NCBI RefSeq assembly: GCF_001544275.1
Contig: NZ_BCQE01000014.1
Location: forward strand, 56,215 to 120,214
Reading direction: 5' to 3'
DNA length: 64,000 bases
Source of the DNA: Enterococcus gallinarum NBRC 100675
GTDB taxonomy: Bacteria > Bacillota > Bacilli > Lactobacillales > Enterococcaceae
Shown in pieces: positions 33,576 to 42,458 of the stretch. Both the position numbers and the translations under genes were made by a program. The stretch's first letter is position 1; every line of letters starts with the position of its first letter. The notes under the pieces were generated by a model. The model was not told the DNA's origin and did not search any database. It saw nothing but the letters and a program-made list of their open reading frames with translations.

Positions 33576-34313
33576 ATGTATCAATATGTTGATAAAATCC
33601 ATGCGTTACTAGAAATCATTGAAAAAAAGGAACAGCATGCAATCGATGAGGCGATTTGTCTCTTGACTACAGCAAATCTAGAAAAACGTTCGATCTATAT
33701 TTTTGGGGCTAGTCATGCGGGGATCTTGGCAGAAGAAATGTATTATCGCGCGGGAGGGATGATGACGATCAATGCGATCTTTGGGCGAGAACTGATGTTG
33801 GATCGCAGTCCCATCACCTTTACTAGCAAAATGGAACGACTAGAAGGTTACGGCACCGCATTAGCGGAAATCCAGCCGTTCAAAGAAGGGGACGTGCTGA
33901 TTTTACACTCAGTTTCAGGTCGTAATCCCGTCATAATCGATTTAGCACTAGCAGCAAAAGAAAAAGGCGTCAAAATTATCGCTTTAACAAACAAAACGTA
34001 TTCGCAATCAGTCACTAGCCGCCATTCTTCGGGCCTTCGTCTGTTTGAAGTCGCTGATCTTGTGATCGATAATCATGGGGAAATTGGTGATGCAGGTTGT
34101 CAGATTAAGGGGATGGATCAAAAAGTAGGACCTACTTCAACGGTTATTGGTGCTACGATCCTCAATACCATTATCGTCGAAGTTTGCCAACAATTGAAAC
34201 AAGCAGGAATCGATTATCCGCCCATCTTTTATTCCGCAAATATGGATGGCGGCGATGAATTGAACCAATCATTGTTTGAACAATACAAAGAAGCCATTCA
34301 TTATCAGTTGTAA
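33576..34313 (+). CDS. SIS-domain sugar isomerase-like protein
   Basis: This 245-aa protein of the SIS (sugar isomerase) superfamily resembles the UPF0309-type phosphosugar-binding proteins. The sugar-phosphate loop is seen in IYIFGASHAGILAEEMYYRAGG and in LILHSVSGRNPVIIDLALAAKEKG. The real start is ATG 33576, after TTGGGGGA, 2 bases past the EIIC stop; the longer frame from 33504 overlaps EIIC. It probably isomerises or senses the sugar phosphate produced by the upstream PTS. The substrate is unknown. Confidence 0.82.
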   Translation: MYQYVDKIHALLEIIEKKEQHAIDEAICLLTTANLEKRSIYIFGASHAGILAEEMYYRAGGMMTINAIFGRELMLDRSPITFTSKMERLEGYGTALAEIQPFKEGDVLILHSVSGRNPVIIDLALAAKEKGVKIIALTNKTYSQSVTSRHSSGLRLFEVADLVIDNHGEIGDAGCQIKGMDQKVGPTSTVIGATILNTIIVEVCQQLKQAGIDYPPIFYSANMDGGDELNQSLFEQYKEAIHYQL

Positions 34314-34410
34314 CGATGATTGTACAGAAGTTTTAACTCAGAAAAAGAACTGTGAGAAAAGCATAATCCAAATGAAAACTGATCGTGTCAGAAGTTTTTA
34401 CTTCTCATAA

Positions 34411-34444
34411 AATAGCAGCAAGACTCCAGTAGAGCCTTGCTGCT
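34411..34444 (-). terminator. Terminator of the aldo/keto reductase gene
   Basis: AGCAGCAAG pairs with CTTGCTGCT, and on the minus strand a short T-run (ATTTTATG) follows. It lies 119 bases beyond the reductase stop; the gap of about 120 bases holds no gene I can see. Confidence 0.55.
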
Positions 34445-34562
34445 AGTAGATCTAAGGAATTCAATTGGGGCAAGTCATCTCGCAGTTCTTTTTTGTGATC
34501 ATTCCAGCATTCCTATAATTGATGAGAGCCTAGTCCTTCGGGAGCTTTATGCTGTTCTCACT

Positions 34563-35402
34563 TTACTCAAACTCTTCATATTCATTCGGATCTTGACCTT
34601 CAATACGTCCATCTTCTTTATTCAAGCGATTGATTGCATTGATTTCTTCTTCAGTCAATTCAAAGTCAAAAATAGCTAAGTTTTCTCGCTGATGGCTCAG
34701 GTTTCGGGATTTTGGTAGTGGTAGAATCCCGCGATCGACGTGCCAGCGTAAGATGACTTGACCCGCAGATTTTTGATATTTATTTGCTAGATCAGTGATG
34801 ATGGATTCTTTGAGCGCCGCGCTGCCGCGACCTAATGGACTCCATGCTTCAGTAATGATCCCGCGTTTTCTGTTTTCTGCTACCATTTGTTCTTGGACCC
34901 AGTAAGGATGGATCTCGATTTGATTGATGGCTGGTGTGACACCAGTTGCTTCAATAATGGCATCTAAATGTTCAGGTTCAAAGTTAGACACACCAATAGA
35001 ACGAATCAAACCTAATTTTTGCGCAGTCACTAACGCCTGCCACGCCTCGATGTACTTGCCGCGTTTTGGCAGTGGCCAGTGGATCAAAAAGGCGTCAAAG
35101 TAATCTAATCCCATGCGCGCCAGCGATTCTTGAATACTAGTTAGTGCATCATCATATCCATGATATTTTCCTGGTAATTTTGAAGTGATATAAAACTCAG
35201 AACGAGGGACACCGGATCGCCGAATCGCTTTACCGACGATTCCTTCATTGTCATAGTTCGTTGACGAATCAATCAAACGATAGTCATCTGCAATCGCTGC
35301 TTGCAACTGGCTTAAGCCTTCGCCACCGCGAATTTGATAGGTACCGATGCCCACGGCTGGACGCAAATTACCGTCATTTAGGGTAAGTAAAGGTGCTTTC
35401 AT
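34563..35402 (-). CDS. Aldo/keto reductase (2,5-diketogluconate reductase type)
   Basis: This 279-aa NADPH-dependent aldo/keto reductase shows LIDSSTNYDNEG with the catalytic Asp and Tyr, ITSKLPGKYHGYDDA with the Lys, DAFLIHWPLP with the His, and the cofactor region PLPKSRN. It reduces carbonyls such as aldehydes and keto sugars. The gene is monocistronic, with a leader at 35403-35460. Confidence 0.9.
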   Translation of the reverse strand: MKAPLLTLNDGNLRPAVGIGTYQIRGGEGLSQLQAAIADDYRLIDSSTNYDNEGIVGKAIRRSGVPRSEFYITSKLPGKYHGYDDALTSIQESLARMGLDYFDAFLIHWPLPKRGKYIEAWQALVTAQKLGLIRSIGVSNFEPEHLDAIIEATGVTPAINQIEIHPYWVQEQMVAENRKRGIITEAWSPLGRGSAALKESIITDLANKYQKSAGQVILRWHVDRGILPLPKSRNLSHQRENLAIFDFELTEEEINAINRLNKEDGRIEGQDPNEYEEFE

Positions 35403-35484
35403 ATAATGCTTCCTCCTTTTTCTTATACATTCTACTCTAACGCTTTTTTAGCTTTAAGGTAACCAACTTGCTCAATGAGACAAG

Positions 35485-35527
35485 AAAAGAGCAATGATTC
35501 CTTTTGAATGGAATCATTGCTCTTTTT
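35485..35527 (-). terminator. Terminator of the manganese catalase gene
   Basis: AAAAGAGCAATGATTCC and GGAATCATTGCTCTTTTT form a 17-bp perfect stem with T-tracts both ways. It lies 17 bases after the catalase stop on the minus strand. Confidence 0.88.
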
Positions 35528-35543
35528 ATTCGTTTCGATCAAT

Positions 35544-36371
35544 TTATTTTTCAGGTGGCGTGCCATACATTTTTGGTGTGACAGGATCTAGTTTTGGCGC
35601 TTTGCCTTCAACTTTAGGAGTAGAAAGCCATTGGTATTCACCTTCGCCATCAAGTGCTTTTCCTTTTGCCCAAGAGCCTTCTTTACTTTGATCTCCTTCA
35701 GAGAAATTGTAAAAGTCATAGGCGATGTCTAACCGTTCTTCATTACGAGGGAAAGTGCTCGGTACTAAGATTGTACCCTCTTTTTCTTCAAGTTCTTTGA
35801 CAGCTTGTGCCCAAAGGTTTTGGTGATAGCTGTCCCGAGCTAATAGCACGGATAAGAGATCTTTAACTCCACGGTCATCAATCATTTCATAGATTCGAGC
35901 GACTTGTAATCGTCCTTGTGATTCTGCATTTAAATTGGCACGGAAGTCTGCCAGTAAATTACCGCTGGCAATGATGTAAGCGCCACTCCATGGATTACCG
36001 ACACTGTCAGCTGGACGTGGTCCTAAGCCAGCAACAATCGCATGCTGTGGATTCATTCCAGAGATAATTGCGCCAATTGTTGGGTCTTTTTTCATTGCGG
36101 CTTCTTGATCTTCTACCGGTGCACCTTCTAATAAACGAGCAACCATTGTAGCAAGCATTTCAACGTGTCCAATTTCTTCCGTCGCAATGTCCATCAACAT
36201 ATCTTTGTACTTTTCTTCTCCACGGCAGCTCCAGCCTTGGAAGAGGTACTGCATTGCTACACTCATTTCGCCATACTGGCCACCGATCAATTCTTGAAGA
36301 TACTTCGCAATTAATGGATTTGGTTTGTCTGGTTTTGCTTCGAACTGTAGTTCTTTCTGATGTAGAAACAT
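35544..36371 (-). CDS. Manganese catalase
   Basis: This 275-aa non-heme, dimanganese catalase removes H2O2 without needing heme. The ferritin-like four-helix core is evident. Ligand motifs include MSVAMQYLFQGW, IATEEIGHVEML (Glu and His ligands) and ESQGRLQVARIYEM, and a second glutamate/histidine set occurs in LLARDSYHQNLWAQAV. The C-terminal PKLDPVTPKMYGTPP is typical of the family. It is monocistronic and probably induced by peroxide; a promoter region lies at 36372-36420. Confidence 0.93.
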   Translation of the reverse strand: MFLHQKELQFEAKPDKPNPLIAKYLQELIGGQYGEMSVAMQYLFQGWSCRGEEKYKDMLMDIATEEIGHVEMLATMVARLLEGAPVEDQEAAMKKDPTIGAIISGMNPQHAIVAGLGPRPADSVGNPWSGAYIIASGNLLADFRANLNAESQGRLQVARIYEMIDDRGVKDLLSVLLARDSYHQNLWAQAVKELEEKEGTILVPSTFPRNEERLDIAYDFYNFSEGDQSKEGSWAKGKALDGEGEYQWLSTPKVEGKAPKLDPVTPKMYGTPPEK

Positions 36372-36562
36372 AGTTGTCCTCCTCTAAAATGATTTTTATT
36401 GGGCCCAAAAATATTCTCTCACGTTTATTTAGAATGGTCTAATCAAACGCTTGCTTTATTTCCGTATTAATAAAAACCGTTGAAATAGCGCTTTTTCTTG
36501 ACAAAAATCAGTCGCCATTAGATAGTTGAAGAGAAGTGAAGGAGTTAAAGGAGAGAGGCAAA

Positions 36563-37510
36563 ATGTATTCGTACTATAAAATCGAACAGAACCAAATCAG
36601 AGAATCATCTGAAGAAGACTATAATTGGTTGGTAGTCAAACATGGAAATGAAGAAGAAAAAAAAGAGTTGCTGACACTTTTTGATTTACCGGAAGATATT
36701 TTTATCGGTTCCGATGAACCAGAGGAAGTTTCCCGATTAGAACATTTACGAGACACTAAATTAAACAATCCATTTCTTTATACATTGATCGATCTTTCTT
36801 CAAATCATCAAGAACGCATTGAAAAACGCCTTGAACCTGTCACATTTATTCTTTCTAAAGGATTGATGATCACCTATGTTTCTAGAGAATCGAATCTCGT
36901 TGAGCGATTGATCGAGAAACATGGAAGTGAGCTTCGACATTTTGAGGATATCATTGCTTTTGCCACATTAATGATCTATACCCACTATATCAATGGGTTG
37001 AAAGAGATTAAAAAGCAAATCGACCAATTGGATGCGGCTGCCCGTAAAACAACCGAAAATAATGAACTATTTAATCTGGCAGACACAGAACGAGATATGG
37101 TTTATTTGGATCACACATTGAAAGATCAGAATCTTACAGTCAATCACTTGATGGAACGAAAAGAGTTTTTAGACAAATTAGATAATGAATCGTTAGTTTA
37201 CGACATTAAACTGCGACAGAAATTTGCCAACAAGCTTGTCACGATCTATCGCGATTTATTGGAAACCATCGGTGGTCTATTCTCGGATATGATGGACAAT
37301 AATTTGAACCATTTGATGAAATATTTAGATTCAGCAGCATTAGTGGTTGCAGTGCCATCATTGATTGCTGGACTTTGGGGGATCAACACTGGCGGACTGC
37401 CTGGGAAAGATAACACGATAGGAACGATTCTAGTCTTTGGGTTAGCTGTCTTGGTAGGCATCCTTACTGCTGTCTATCTTTCAAAGAAAGACTTTTCAAA
37501 AACAAAATAA
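36563..37510 (+). CDS. CorA/ZntB-family divalent cation transporter
   Basis: This 315-aa (from ATG 36563) 2-TM-GxN transporter has a long cytoplasmic N-terminal domain with a helical stalk (about residues 130-250). Two C-terminal membrane helices flank the pore motif, here GINTGG rather than the GMN of classic CorA. GIN followed by TGG is closer to ZntB-like members, so the ion may be Mg2+, Zn2+ or Co2+. AAAGGAGAGAGG before ATG 36563 sets the start; the ORF extends in frame to 36536 without a better site. Confidence 0.85.
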   Translation: MYSYYKIEQNQIRESSEEDYNWLVVKHGNEEEKKELLTLFDLPEDIFIGSDEPEEVSRLEHLRDTKLNNPFLYTLIDLSSNHQERIEKRLEPVTFILSKGLMITYVSRESNLVERLIEKHGSELRHFEDIIAFATLMIYTHYINGLKEIKKQIDQLDAAARKTTENNELFNLADTERDMVYLDHTLKDQNLTVNHLMERKEFLDKLDNESLVYDIKLRQKFANKLVTIYRDLLETIGGLFSDMMDNNLNHLMKYLDSAALVVAVPSLIAGLWGINTGGLPGKDNTIGTILVFGLAVLVGILTAVYLSKKDFSKTK

Positions 37511-37513
37511 AGA

Positions 37514-37557
37514 AGCAACTTTGCCTAGCATTGAACGCTGGGCAAAGTTGCTTTTTT
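37514..37557 (+). terminator. Terminator of the CorA-like gene
   Basis: AGCAACTTTGCC pairs with GGCAAAGTTGCT around a 14-base loop, followed by TTTTTT. It begins 3 bases after the stop codon. Confidence 0.87.
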
Positions 37558-37611
37558 ACGTGACTTCGCAATCGCGAAGACTCTCCAATAAGCAGAGGGA
37601 AGAAGCGAGAA

Positions 37612-37788
37612 ATGAGAAACATTAAGAAGAAAGGTCGGGGTACAATCCGAACAATTTATTTTTTTCTTTACTCGCTATTGCATACGCTCACTTCTATCGC
37701 TGCTTTTTTCTCATATTCCTTTTACACAGTGAGGGGGAACAGGTTTCAAATACAAAAAGCAGAATCAAAGGAATGTCAATTGTTTTGA
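37612..37788 (+). CDS. Possible 58-aa hydrophobic protein
   Basis: ATG 37612 is preceded by GAGGGAAGAAGCGAGAA, a loosely spaced ribosome-binding site. The frame starts MRNIKKKGRGTIRT and has an aromatic, hydrophobic segment (IYFFLYSLLHTLTS and on to FFSYSFY), then a polar tail. A basic start followed by one membrane helix would suit a small membrane protein, but composition in this AT-rich region could give it by chance. I recognise no relative. Confidence 0.22.
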   Translation: MRNIKKKGRGTIRTIYFFLYSLLHTLTSIAAFFSYSFYTVRGNRFQIQKAESKECQLF

Positions 37789-37943
37789 TGTTTCATCAGA
37801 AGGATGTAGTGAACGAGGTGTGAACGACAATCAGGTTTCTTTGATTGCTTTTAAACATAGGGAAGATGACGATTGAAAGCAGACAATGAAAGAAAATCGT
37901 ACATAGTCTAGGTACCCTTTATCAGAAAATAACTTTCTGTCAA

Positions 37944-37957
37944 TCGAAACGCTTTCA
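37944..37957. promoter_or_regulatory. Possible CcpA site (cre)
   Basis: TCGAAACGCTTTCA differs at one or two positions from the cre consensus TGWAANCGNTNWCA. It lies about 190 bases before the GlsB-like gene, far for direct control. Low confidence. Confidence 0.3.
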
Positions 37958-38145
37958 AAGAGCTGCGGCAGTTTTTTTGACCTCTTGCAGCGCGTGTTAA
38001 CGATTCCAAAAAAGTTGATTTATCCTTAATATAACAACGTTTTAAAATTTTTTTGTTTTTTTAAGAGCAAAATTTTTGTGTATTTTTAAGAAGAAGCGTA
38101 ACATAATATGTGTAATAAATATTTCACAGAAAGAAGGAGAAAATT

Positions 38146-38394
38146 ATGCATTGGTTATGGGTATTAATCGTAGGAGCTATTATCGGTTTGATTGCCGGAG
38201 CAATTACAAATAAAGGTGGATCAATGGGATGGATCGCTAACATCGTTGCAGGTTTAGTTGGTTCAGCAATTGGACAAGCATTGTTAGGTAGCTGGGGTCC
38301 TCAATTAGCAGGAATGGCTTTGATTCCTTCTATCATTGGTGCGATCATCGTTGTTGCTGTAGTATCATTTTTCTTGGGACGTTCAAGAGGTTAA
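38146..38394 (+). CDS. GlsB/YeaQ/YmgE family stress membrane protein
   Basis: This 82-aa protein has three membrane segments and the Gly-rich family pattern: WVLIVGAIIGLIAGAI near the start, then GWIANIVAGLVGSAIGQAL and a third helix ending FFLGRSRG. In enterococci such proteins (GlsB type) belong to the general stress response and often sit near Gls24. GAAGGAG lies 7 bases before the ATG. It stands alone here and ends in a terminator. Confidence 0.9.
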   Translation: MHWLWVLIVGAIIGLIAGAITNKGGSMGWIANIVAGLVGSAIGQALLGSWGPQLAGMALIPSIIGAIIVVAVVSFFLGRSRG

Positions 38395-38430
38395 TCGTTA
38401 AACATATCAGCAATTTTACCTATTATCTTA

Positions 38431-38459
38431 AGGAGCAGCTTTTCGCTGCTTCTTTTTTT
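38431..38459 (+). terminator. Terminator of the GlsB-like gene
   Basis: GGAGCAGC pairs with GCTGCTTC around TTTTC and is followed by a seven-T run. Confidence 0.8.
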
Positions 38460-38593
38460 GTATAGACAAACTGCTTCTATCACTGACCATCGATGTTGTC
38501 TAACCGATGTCGCCGAATGCAAGCATTACCTTTGTCAGATTAAAAAATACTCGTTACACTTAATATAGAACGACGAAAGAAAGGATGATCTCA

Positions 38594-38998
38594 ATGAAAA
38601 AAATGTACGAAACAGCAATGATCAATCGTGGAGGCCGTGATGGCGAGGTTGAGGCACCAAACGGAAGTATGCACATGAAGATCGACCGCCCAGGAATCCA
38701 TAGTGAAGGGACAAATCCGGAACAACTATTTGCTGCTGGATACGCATCTTGCTTCAACGGCGCGGTTCAACACATGCTGGAAGAAAATAATCTTGAGTCT
38801 GATTCTGAAGTCAAAGCACGGGTATCTTTATTTCAATTAGAAGATGGGGGCTACCAAATCGGGGTTGTTTTAGAAGTTTCTTTGCCAGGGCTTGAGAAGG
38901 ACCAAGCAGAGAAAATCGCAGAAGAAGCTCACGCATTTTGCCCATATTCTAAAGCAACAAGAGGCAATATTGATGTGGAAGTGACTATAGTAGAATAA
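38594..38998 (+). CDS. Organic hydroperoxide resistance protein (OsmC/Ohr)
   Basis: This 134-aa thiol peroxidase of the Ohr group uses a reactive cysteine pair to reduce organic hydroperoxides. The first Cys lies in the motif AAGYASCFNGAV and the second in AHAFCPYSKATRGN, with the conserved Arg and Glu in the N-terminal half. ATG 38594 follows AAAGAAAGGA with good spacing; ATG 38585 overlaps that site. It is monocistronic and lies in a run of oxidative-stress genes with the Mn catalase. Confidence 0.9.
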   Translation: MKKMYETAMINRGGRDGEVEAPNGSMHMKIDRPGIHSEGTNPEQLFAAGYASCFNGAVQHMLEENNLESDSEVKARVSLFQLEDGGYQIGVVLEVSLPGLEKDQAEKIAEEAHAFCPYSKATRGNIDVEVTIVE

Positions 38999-39130
38999 GG
39001 GATTCTTAACGTTACTATAAATGAGAGTATGAAAGATCCAATAAAGATACGCTAGTAAAAGAAACATGTAGTTACTGTAATTAACAGCGGTATATGTACG
39101 ATTGATCGAATAGAACGAGGAGGCAAAAAA

Positions 39131-40207
39131 ATGACACAGCGGGTAGCAATAATGATTTTAGTGTTGCTGGTCATTGGCCTCCTTGTTTGCTATGTCCTAA
39201 AGTTTAAGGATTGGAAGCAGCAACGAATACATCAGGATATTGAAAAAAAGTTAAAACGGTATCCTATTGTTCAAGCAGCTTGGGAAAAGGCTGAAGCAAA
39301 ACAATATAACATTCCTGGATTAACAGAAACAAGAATGATGGTGCCGGAAACCGGCGAAAATGAGCTTTGTCAATGGATGACGCCGCAAGGGTTGGCTTTT
39401 TCTCAAGATTTTGTGTTTATTTCTGCCTACTGTTATGACCATCAGCATCATTCTGTTATTCATGTACTGGATAGAGAAACAGGACAGCCAATCAAACTGC
39501 TGATTTTACCTAAACGGCCACATGTAGGGGGCTTAGTATATGATACAAAACGGGAACTTTTATGGTTGACAATCACAGGATCTGCTACTGGACGAGTAGC
39601 CGCATTACGTTTGATCGATATCTTAGCAGATACATCTGAAGCGACGGGACAGCCAATCACTTATTGGCTGACAACTGATCTCTTAGAGATTCCACAAGCA
39701 TCGTATTTGACTCAAAACAATGATCAACTGGTATCTGGCAACTTCACACTAAAAGGTGAAGGACAGTTGACTTTCTATCTATTGCCGACGATAGCTGAAA
39801 TGAAAACAGCAATTCGGCGCAAAGACAAAATCCAACCAACTGTGACAATGAGCAGAAAAACACCTGATAAGATTCAAGGTGTGGCTTTTTATGGCCATTA
39901 TCTCTTAGCCAGTCGTTCTTATGGTCCTTATACCTCGGAACTCTTAGTGTCCGAGCGGGACTCTCCTAGCCGGATCCTAAAACGAATCAAATTTCCACCG
40001 TATTTGGAACAAATCGTTGTCGTAGAAGATCGTCTGGCAGTATTGTTTGAAAGTGGCGCCGTAGCGTATCGCGAGAAAGCCAATCCTGTGTTAGCCAATG
40101 TTTTATTACTAGACTTAGCAACGTTGCTTCACGCAAATAAGCGTTCCAAAAAGATTGCTGCAACTAAAAATAGTCGGACACCTCAGGATGATCACTGTTG
40201 TTCATAA
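39131..40207 (+). CDS. Membrane-anchored, probable beta-propeller protein of unknown function
   Basis: This 358-aa protein has an N-terminal membrane helix (residues 5-24) and the rest outside the cell. The extracellular part contains recurring strand pairs such as PQGLAFSQDFVFISAY, HVGGLVYDTKRELLWLTI and IQGVAFYGHYLLASRS. These look like blades of a YncE/SMP-30-type beta-propeller, with a cysteine pair in CQWMTPQ and AYCYD. It ends in a basic, histidine/cysteine tail (DDHCCS). AGGAGG precedes the ATG. No catalytic motif or functional neighbour is seen. Confidence 0.6.
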   Translation: MTQRVAIMILVLLVIGLLVCYVLKFKDWKQQRIHQDIEKKLKRYPIVQAAWEKAEAKQYNIPGLTETRMMVPETGENELCQWMTPQGLAFSQDFVFISAYCYDHQHHSVIHVLDRETGQPIKLLILPKRPHVGGLVYDTKRELLWLTITGSATGRVAALRLIDILADTSEATGQPITYWLTTDLLEIPQASYLTQNNDQLVSGNFTLKGEGQLTFYLLPTIAEMKTAIRRKDKIQPTVTMSRKTPDKIQGVAFYGHYLLASRSYGPYTSELLVSERDSPSRILKRIKFPPYLEQIVVVEDRLAVLFESGAVAYREKANPVLANVLLLDLATLLHANKRSKKIAATKNSRTPQDDHCCS

Positions 40208-40290
40208 AGAACGACAAGAAAAATCATCTAGCGATGTTCGACTATTTTATGAGTTTGAATCATTGAGCGTCTGTTGTATAGCAATGCGTA

Positions 40291-40635
40291 TTAGTCAATG
40301 ATCGATCGTTGAATATCCAAAACAGTTCCTGTTTTCGCATCTGCTAAAAATTCGTAAGTGATCAGTTGTCCGTCTTCGGTCCGAGTAATACCGCCGGTAT
40401 ATCCTTGAGATGTCACTGCAAATTTACGAAGCGGTTGCTTCTCAAAATTGATCCAGGAACCTTCGATCGGGCCTTCTTTTAAAAATGCTGCTTTGATTTG
40501 ATCGAGGACGTCATCTGCATTCATCGATTGTTTTTTCTTCATCCATAATGTCGAGAAGATCCCGCCTGCAAAACCGACACCCACGCCGATGGCCAGGCCG
40601 TTTTTAAAATAATTGAATGGACGTTCATTGATCAT
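40291..40635 (-). CDS. Small membrane-anchored PepSY-like protein
   Basis: This 114-aa protein has an N-terminal hydrophobic, Gly-rich segment (LAIGVGVGFAGGIFSTLWM) and then a domain of about 75 aa. Its end, YEFLADAKTGTVLDIQRS, matches the strand pattern of PepSY/YpeB-like domains. It may tether to the membrane and face outward. It is monocistronic and divergent from the M42 aminopeptidase gene. Function unknown. Confidence 0.6.
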   Translation of the reverse strand: MINERPFNYFKNGLAIGVGVGFAGGIFSTLWMKKKQSMNADDVLDQIKAAFLKEGPIEGSWINFEKQPLRKFAVTSQGYTGGITRTEDGQLITYEFLADAKTGTVLDIQRSIID

Positions 40636-40828
40636 AAATGTTGTGCCTCCTTGAAGACTTCTCCTATCCTGTTAAGGAATAAACGGAAATCCTTTTGTCT
40701 GTTTAGATTATTTTACCATAGTTTAGAATTTTTCTATAAGAAAAGAACCAGAATGAGTAATTTGCGTTATAATAAATATAGATTTGCAAGAGGAGGGAAG
40801 GCTTGTTTCGATTCAAGCCGAAAAAAGT

Positions 40829-41905
40829 ATGGAAGAAAAAACGTTTCAACGAATCAAAGAATTAACAGAATTGCAAGGAACTAGCGGATTTGAACATGAT
40901 ATCCGTGCCTATATGCGGGAAGCGATGACCCCATTAGTGGACGAAATCCAACAAGATGGACTTGGCGGGATCTTCGGATTACGGCATCATCCAGATGCAG
41001 ATGCACCACGCGTGATGCTAGCTGCTCATATGGACGAAGTTGGGTTCATGTTGACACAAATCACCGAACGCGGGTTATTTAAAGTGACACCTCTTGGCGG
41101 TTGGAACCCTTATGTCGTTTCAGCACAACGCTTCACTTTAAAAACTGCGAAAGGCAACTACCCATGTATTTCTTCATCAGTGCCCCCACATTTACTACGT
41201 GGAACAGCTGGACAAAAAGCAGTAGAAGTAACGGACATTCTATTCGATGCTGGTTTTGATTCTAAAGAAGAAGCGGAAAGTTTTGGCGTACGACCAGGTG
41301 ACACCATCGTACCTCAAGTAGAAACAATCAAGACAGCGAATGGCAAAAACATTATTTCAAAAGCTTGGGATAATCGTTATGGCTGTACGGTTGTATTAGA
41401 AGCATTGGAAGCATTGAAAGAAGAACAACTGGGTCACACATTGATTGCTGGTGCCAATGTGCAAGAAGAAGTTGGCTTACGTGGTTCAAAACCTTCTGTC
41501 ACGAAATTCCAACCAGATCTATTCTTCGCTGTTGACTGTTCACCAGCTGATGACACAGTGACGAAGAATGGGACTTTTGGGCATTTAGGTGAAGGGACAC
41601 TGATGCGTATCTACGACCCAGGAATGATCATGTTGCCTCGAATGAAAGAATTCTTGCTGGACACAGCAGAAACAAACAATATCCCTTACCAATACTTTGT
41701 GTCTAAAGGTGGTACGGATGCTGGTGCAGCTCATATGGCCAATGAAGGAATTCCAAGTTCTGTGATCGGTGTACCAGGACGTTATATCCATACCCATCAA
41801 ACACTATTCAGCATCGCTGACTTTGATGCTGCGAGAGAAATGGTGATCCAAGTCTTGAAAGGTTTGGATAAATCAACAGTTGCTACAATCGTAGAAGGAA
41901 AATAA
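40829..41905 (+). CDS. pepA: M42-family aminopeptidase (glutamyl/leucyl type, PepA-like)
   Basis: This 358-aa dinuclear-metal aminopeptidase trims N-terminal Glu/Asp or other residues from peptides. Metal ligands appear in MLAAHMDEVGFML, ISKAWDNRYGC, NVQEEVGLRGS and FAVDCSP, and SKGGTDAGAAHMAN and RYIHTHQT carry the last histidines. The likely start is ATG 40829 (MEEKTFQ), but a strong AGGAGGG lies at 40791-40797, 31 bases upstream, and favours no AUG/GUG/UUG in this frame. The start is therefore less certain than the identity. Confidence 0.88.
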   Translation: MEEKTFQRIKELTELQGTSGFEHDIRAYMREAMTPLVDEIQQDGLGGIFGLRHHPDADAPRVMLAAHMDEVGFMLTQITERGLFKVTPLGGWNPYVVSAQRFTLKTAKGNYPCISSSVPPHLLRGTAGQKAVEVTDILFDAGFDSKEEAESFGVRPGDTIVPQVETIKTANGKNIISKAWDNRYGCTVVLEALEALKEEQLGHTLIAGANVQEEVGLRGSKPSVTKFQPDLFFAVDCSPADDTVTKNGTFGHLGEGTLMRIYDPGMIMLPRMKEFLLDTAETNNIPYQYFVSKGGTDAGAAHMANEGIPSSVIGVPGRYIHTHQTLFSIADFDAAREMVIQVLKGLDKSTVATIVEGK

Positions 41906-41910
41906 ATATT

Positions 41911-42059
41911 AAGAGCTGTGATACGACTCAACGCTAGATCAGACCTATTTGGTTCAATTTTTGATCTGTTATTGTAACTGTTTACGATAATCAGGAAATG
42001 GACCAACTACTAGGGTGCTGTTTTCAGTGACTAGCAGGGGCGTGATCACAGCTCTTTTG
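41911..42059 (+). terminator. Large terminator-like inverted repeat
   Basis: AAGAGCTGTGAT (41911-41922) pairs with ATCACAGCTCTT (42045-42056), followed by TTTTGC. The 122-base interior has its own stem around AGATCAGA/TTTGATCTG. It starts 6 bases after the aminopeptidase stop and is one of several long-loop terminators in this window. Confidence 0.65.
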
Positions 42060-42125
42060 CTTGTGAGTTGGTTCCCTGTTTTAAAAGGTGTATAATTTGA
42101 TTAGAGAAAAGAAAGTGGTGAGCGT

Positions 42126-42440
42126 GTGATTGTTCCAAAAAATTTAGAAGAATTGGCAACATATGTCGAAAAAGGAAAGAATGTCTTCTTTTTTACAGCA
42201 GACTGGTGTGGGGATTGCCGTTATATTAAACCGCAATTGCCTGAGATCGAATCAGATTTCCCTGAATTTCAATTTGTTGAAGTTGATCGTGATGCTTATA
42301 TGGATGTGGCTGTTGAATGGAATATCTTTGGAATTCCAAGTCTTGTAGTGATCGAAGACGGCAAAGAACTTGGTCGTTTAGTCAACAAAGATCGAAAAAC
42401 AAAAGCAGAAATCGAATCTTTCTTATCAAGTCTAAATTAA
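42126..42440 (+). CDS. Thioredoxin-family protein with WCGDC motif
   Basis: This 104-aa thioredoxin-fold protein has the redox motif TADWCGDCRYIKP (Cys28 and Cys31) and the conserved cis-Pro region IFGIPSLVVIEDGK. It starts at GTG 42126. CGDC instead of CGPC is common in small thioredoxin-like proteins of lactobacilli and enterococci; a general cytoplasmic disulfide reductase role is inferred. The universal stress protein gene follows 18 bases later. Confidence 0.88.
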   Translation: MIVPKNLEELATYVEKGKNVFFFTADWCGDCRYIKPQLPEIESDFPEFQFVEVDRDAYMDVAVEWNIFGIPSLVVIEDGKELGRLVNKDRKTKAEIESFLSSLN

Positions 42441-42458
42441 ACTTTCGAGGTGAAAAAC

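Larger units (their letters stand above)
37558..38145. other. 588-base intergenic region
   Basis: No certain gene. It contains a 58-codon frame (37612-37788, listed separately), a possible catabolite-response element at 37944-37957, and an AT-rich stretch (38020-38120) that should hold the promoter of the GlsB-like gene. Direct reading shows no RNA gene. Confidence 0.4.
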
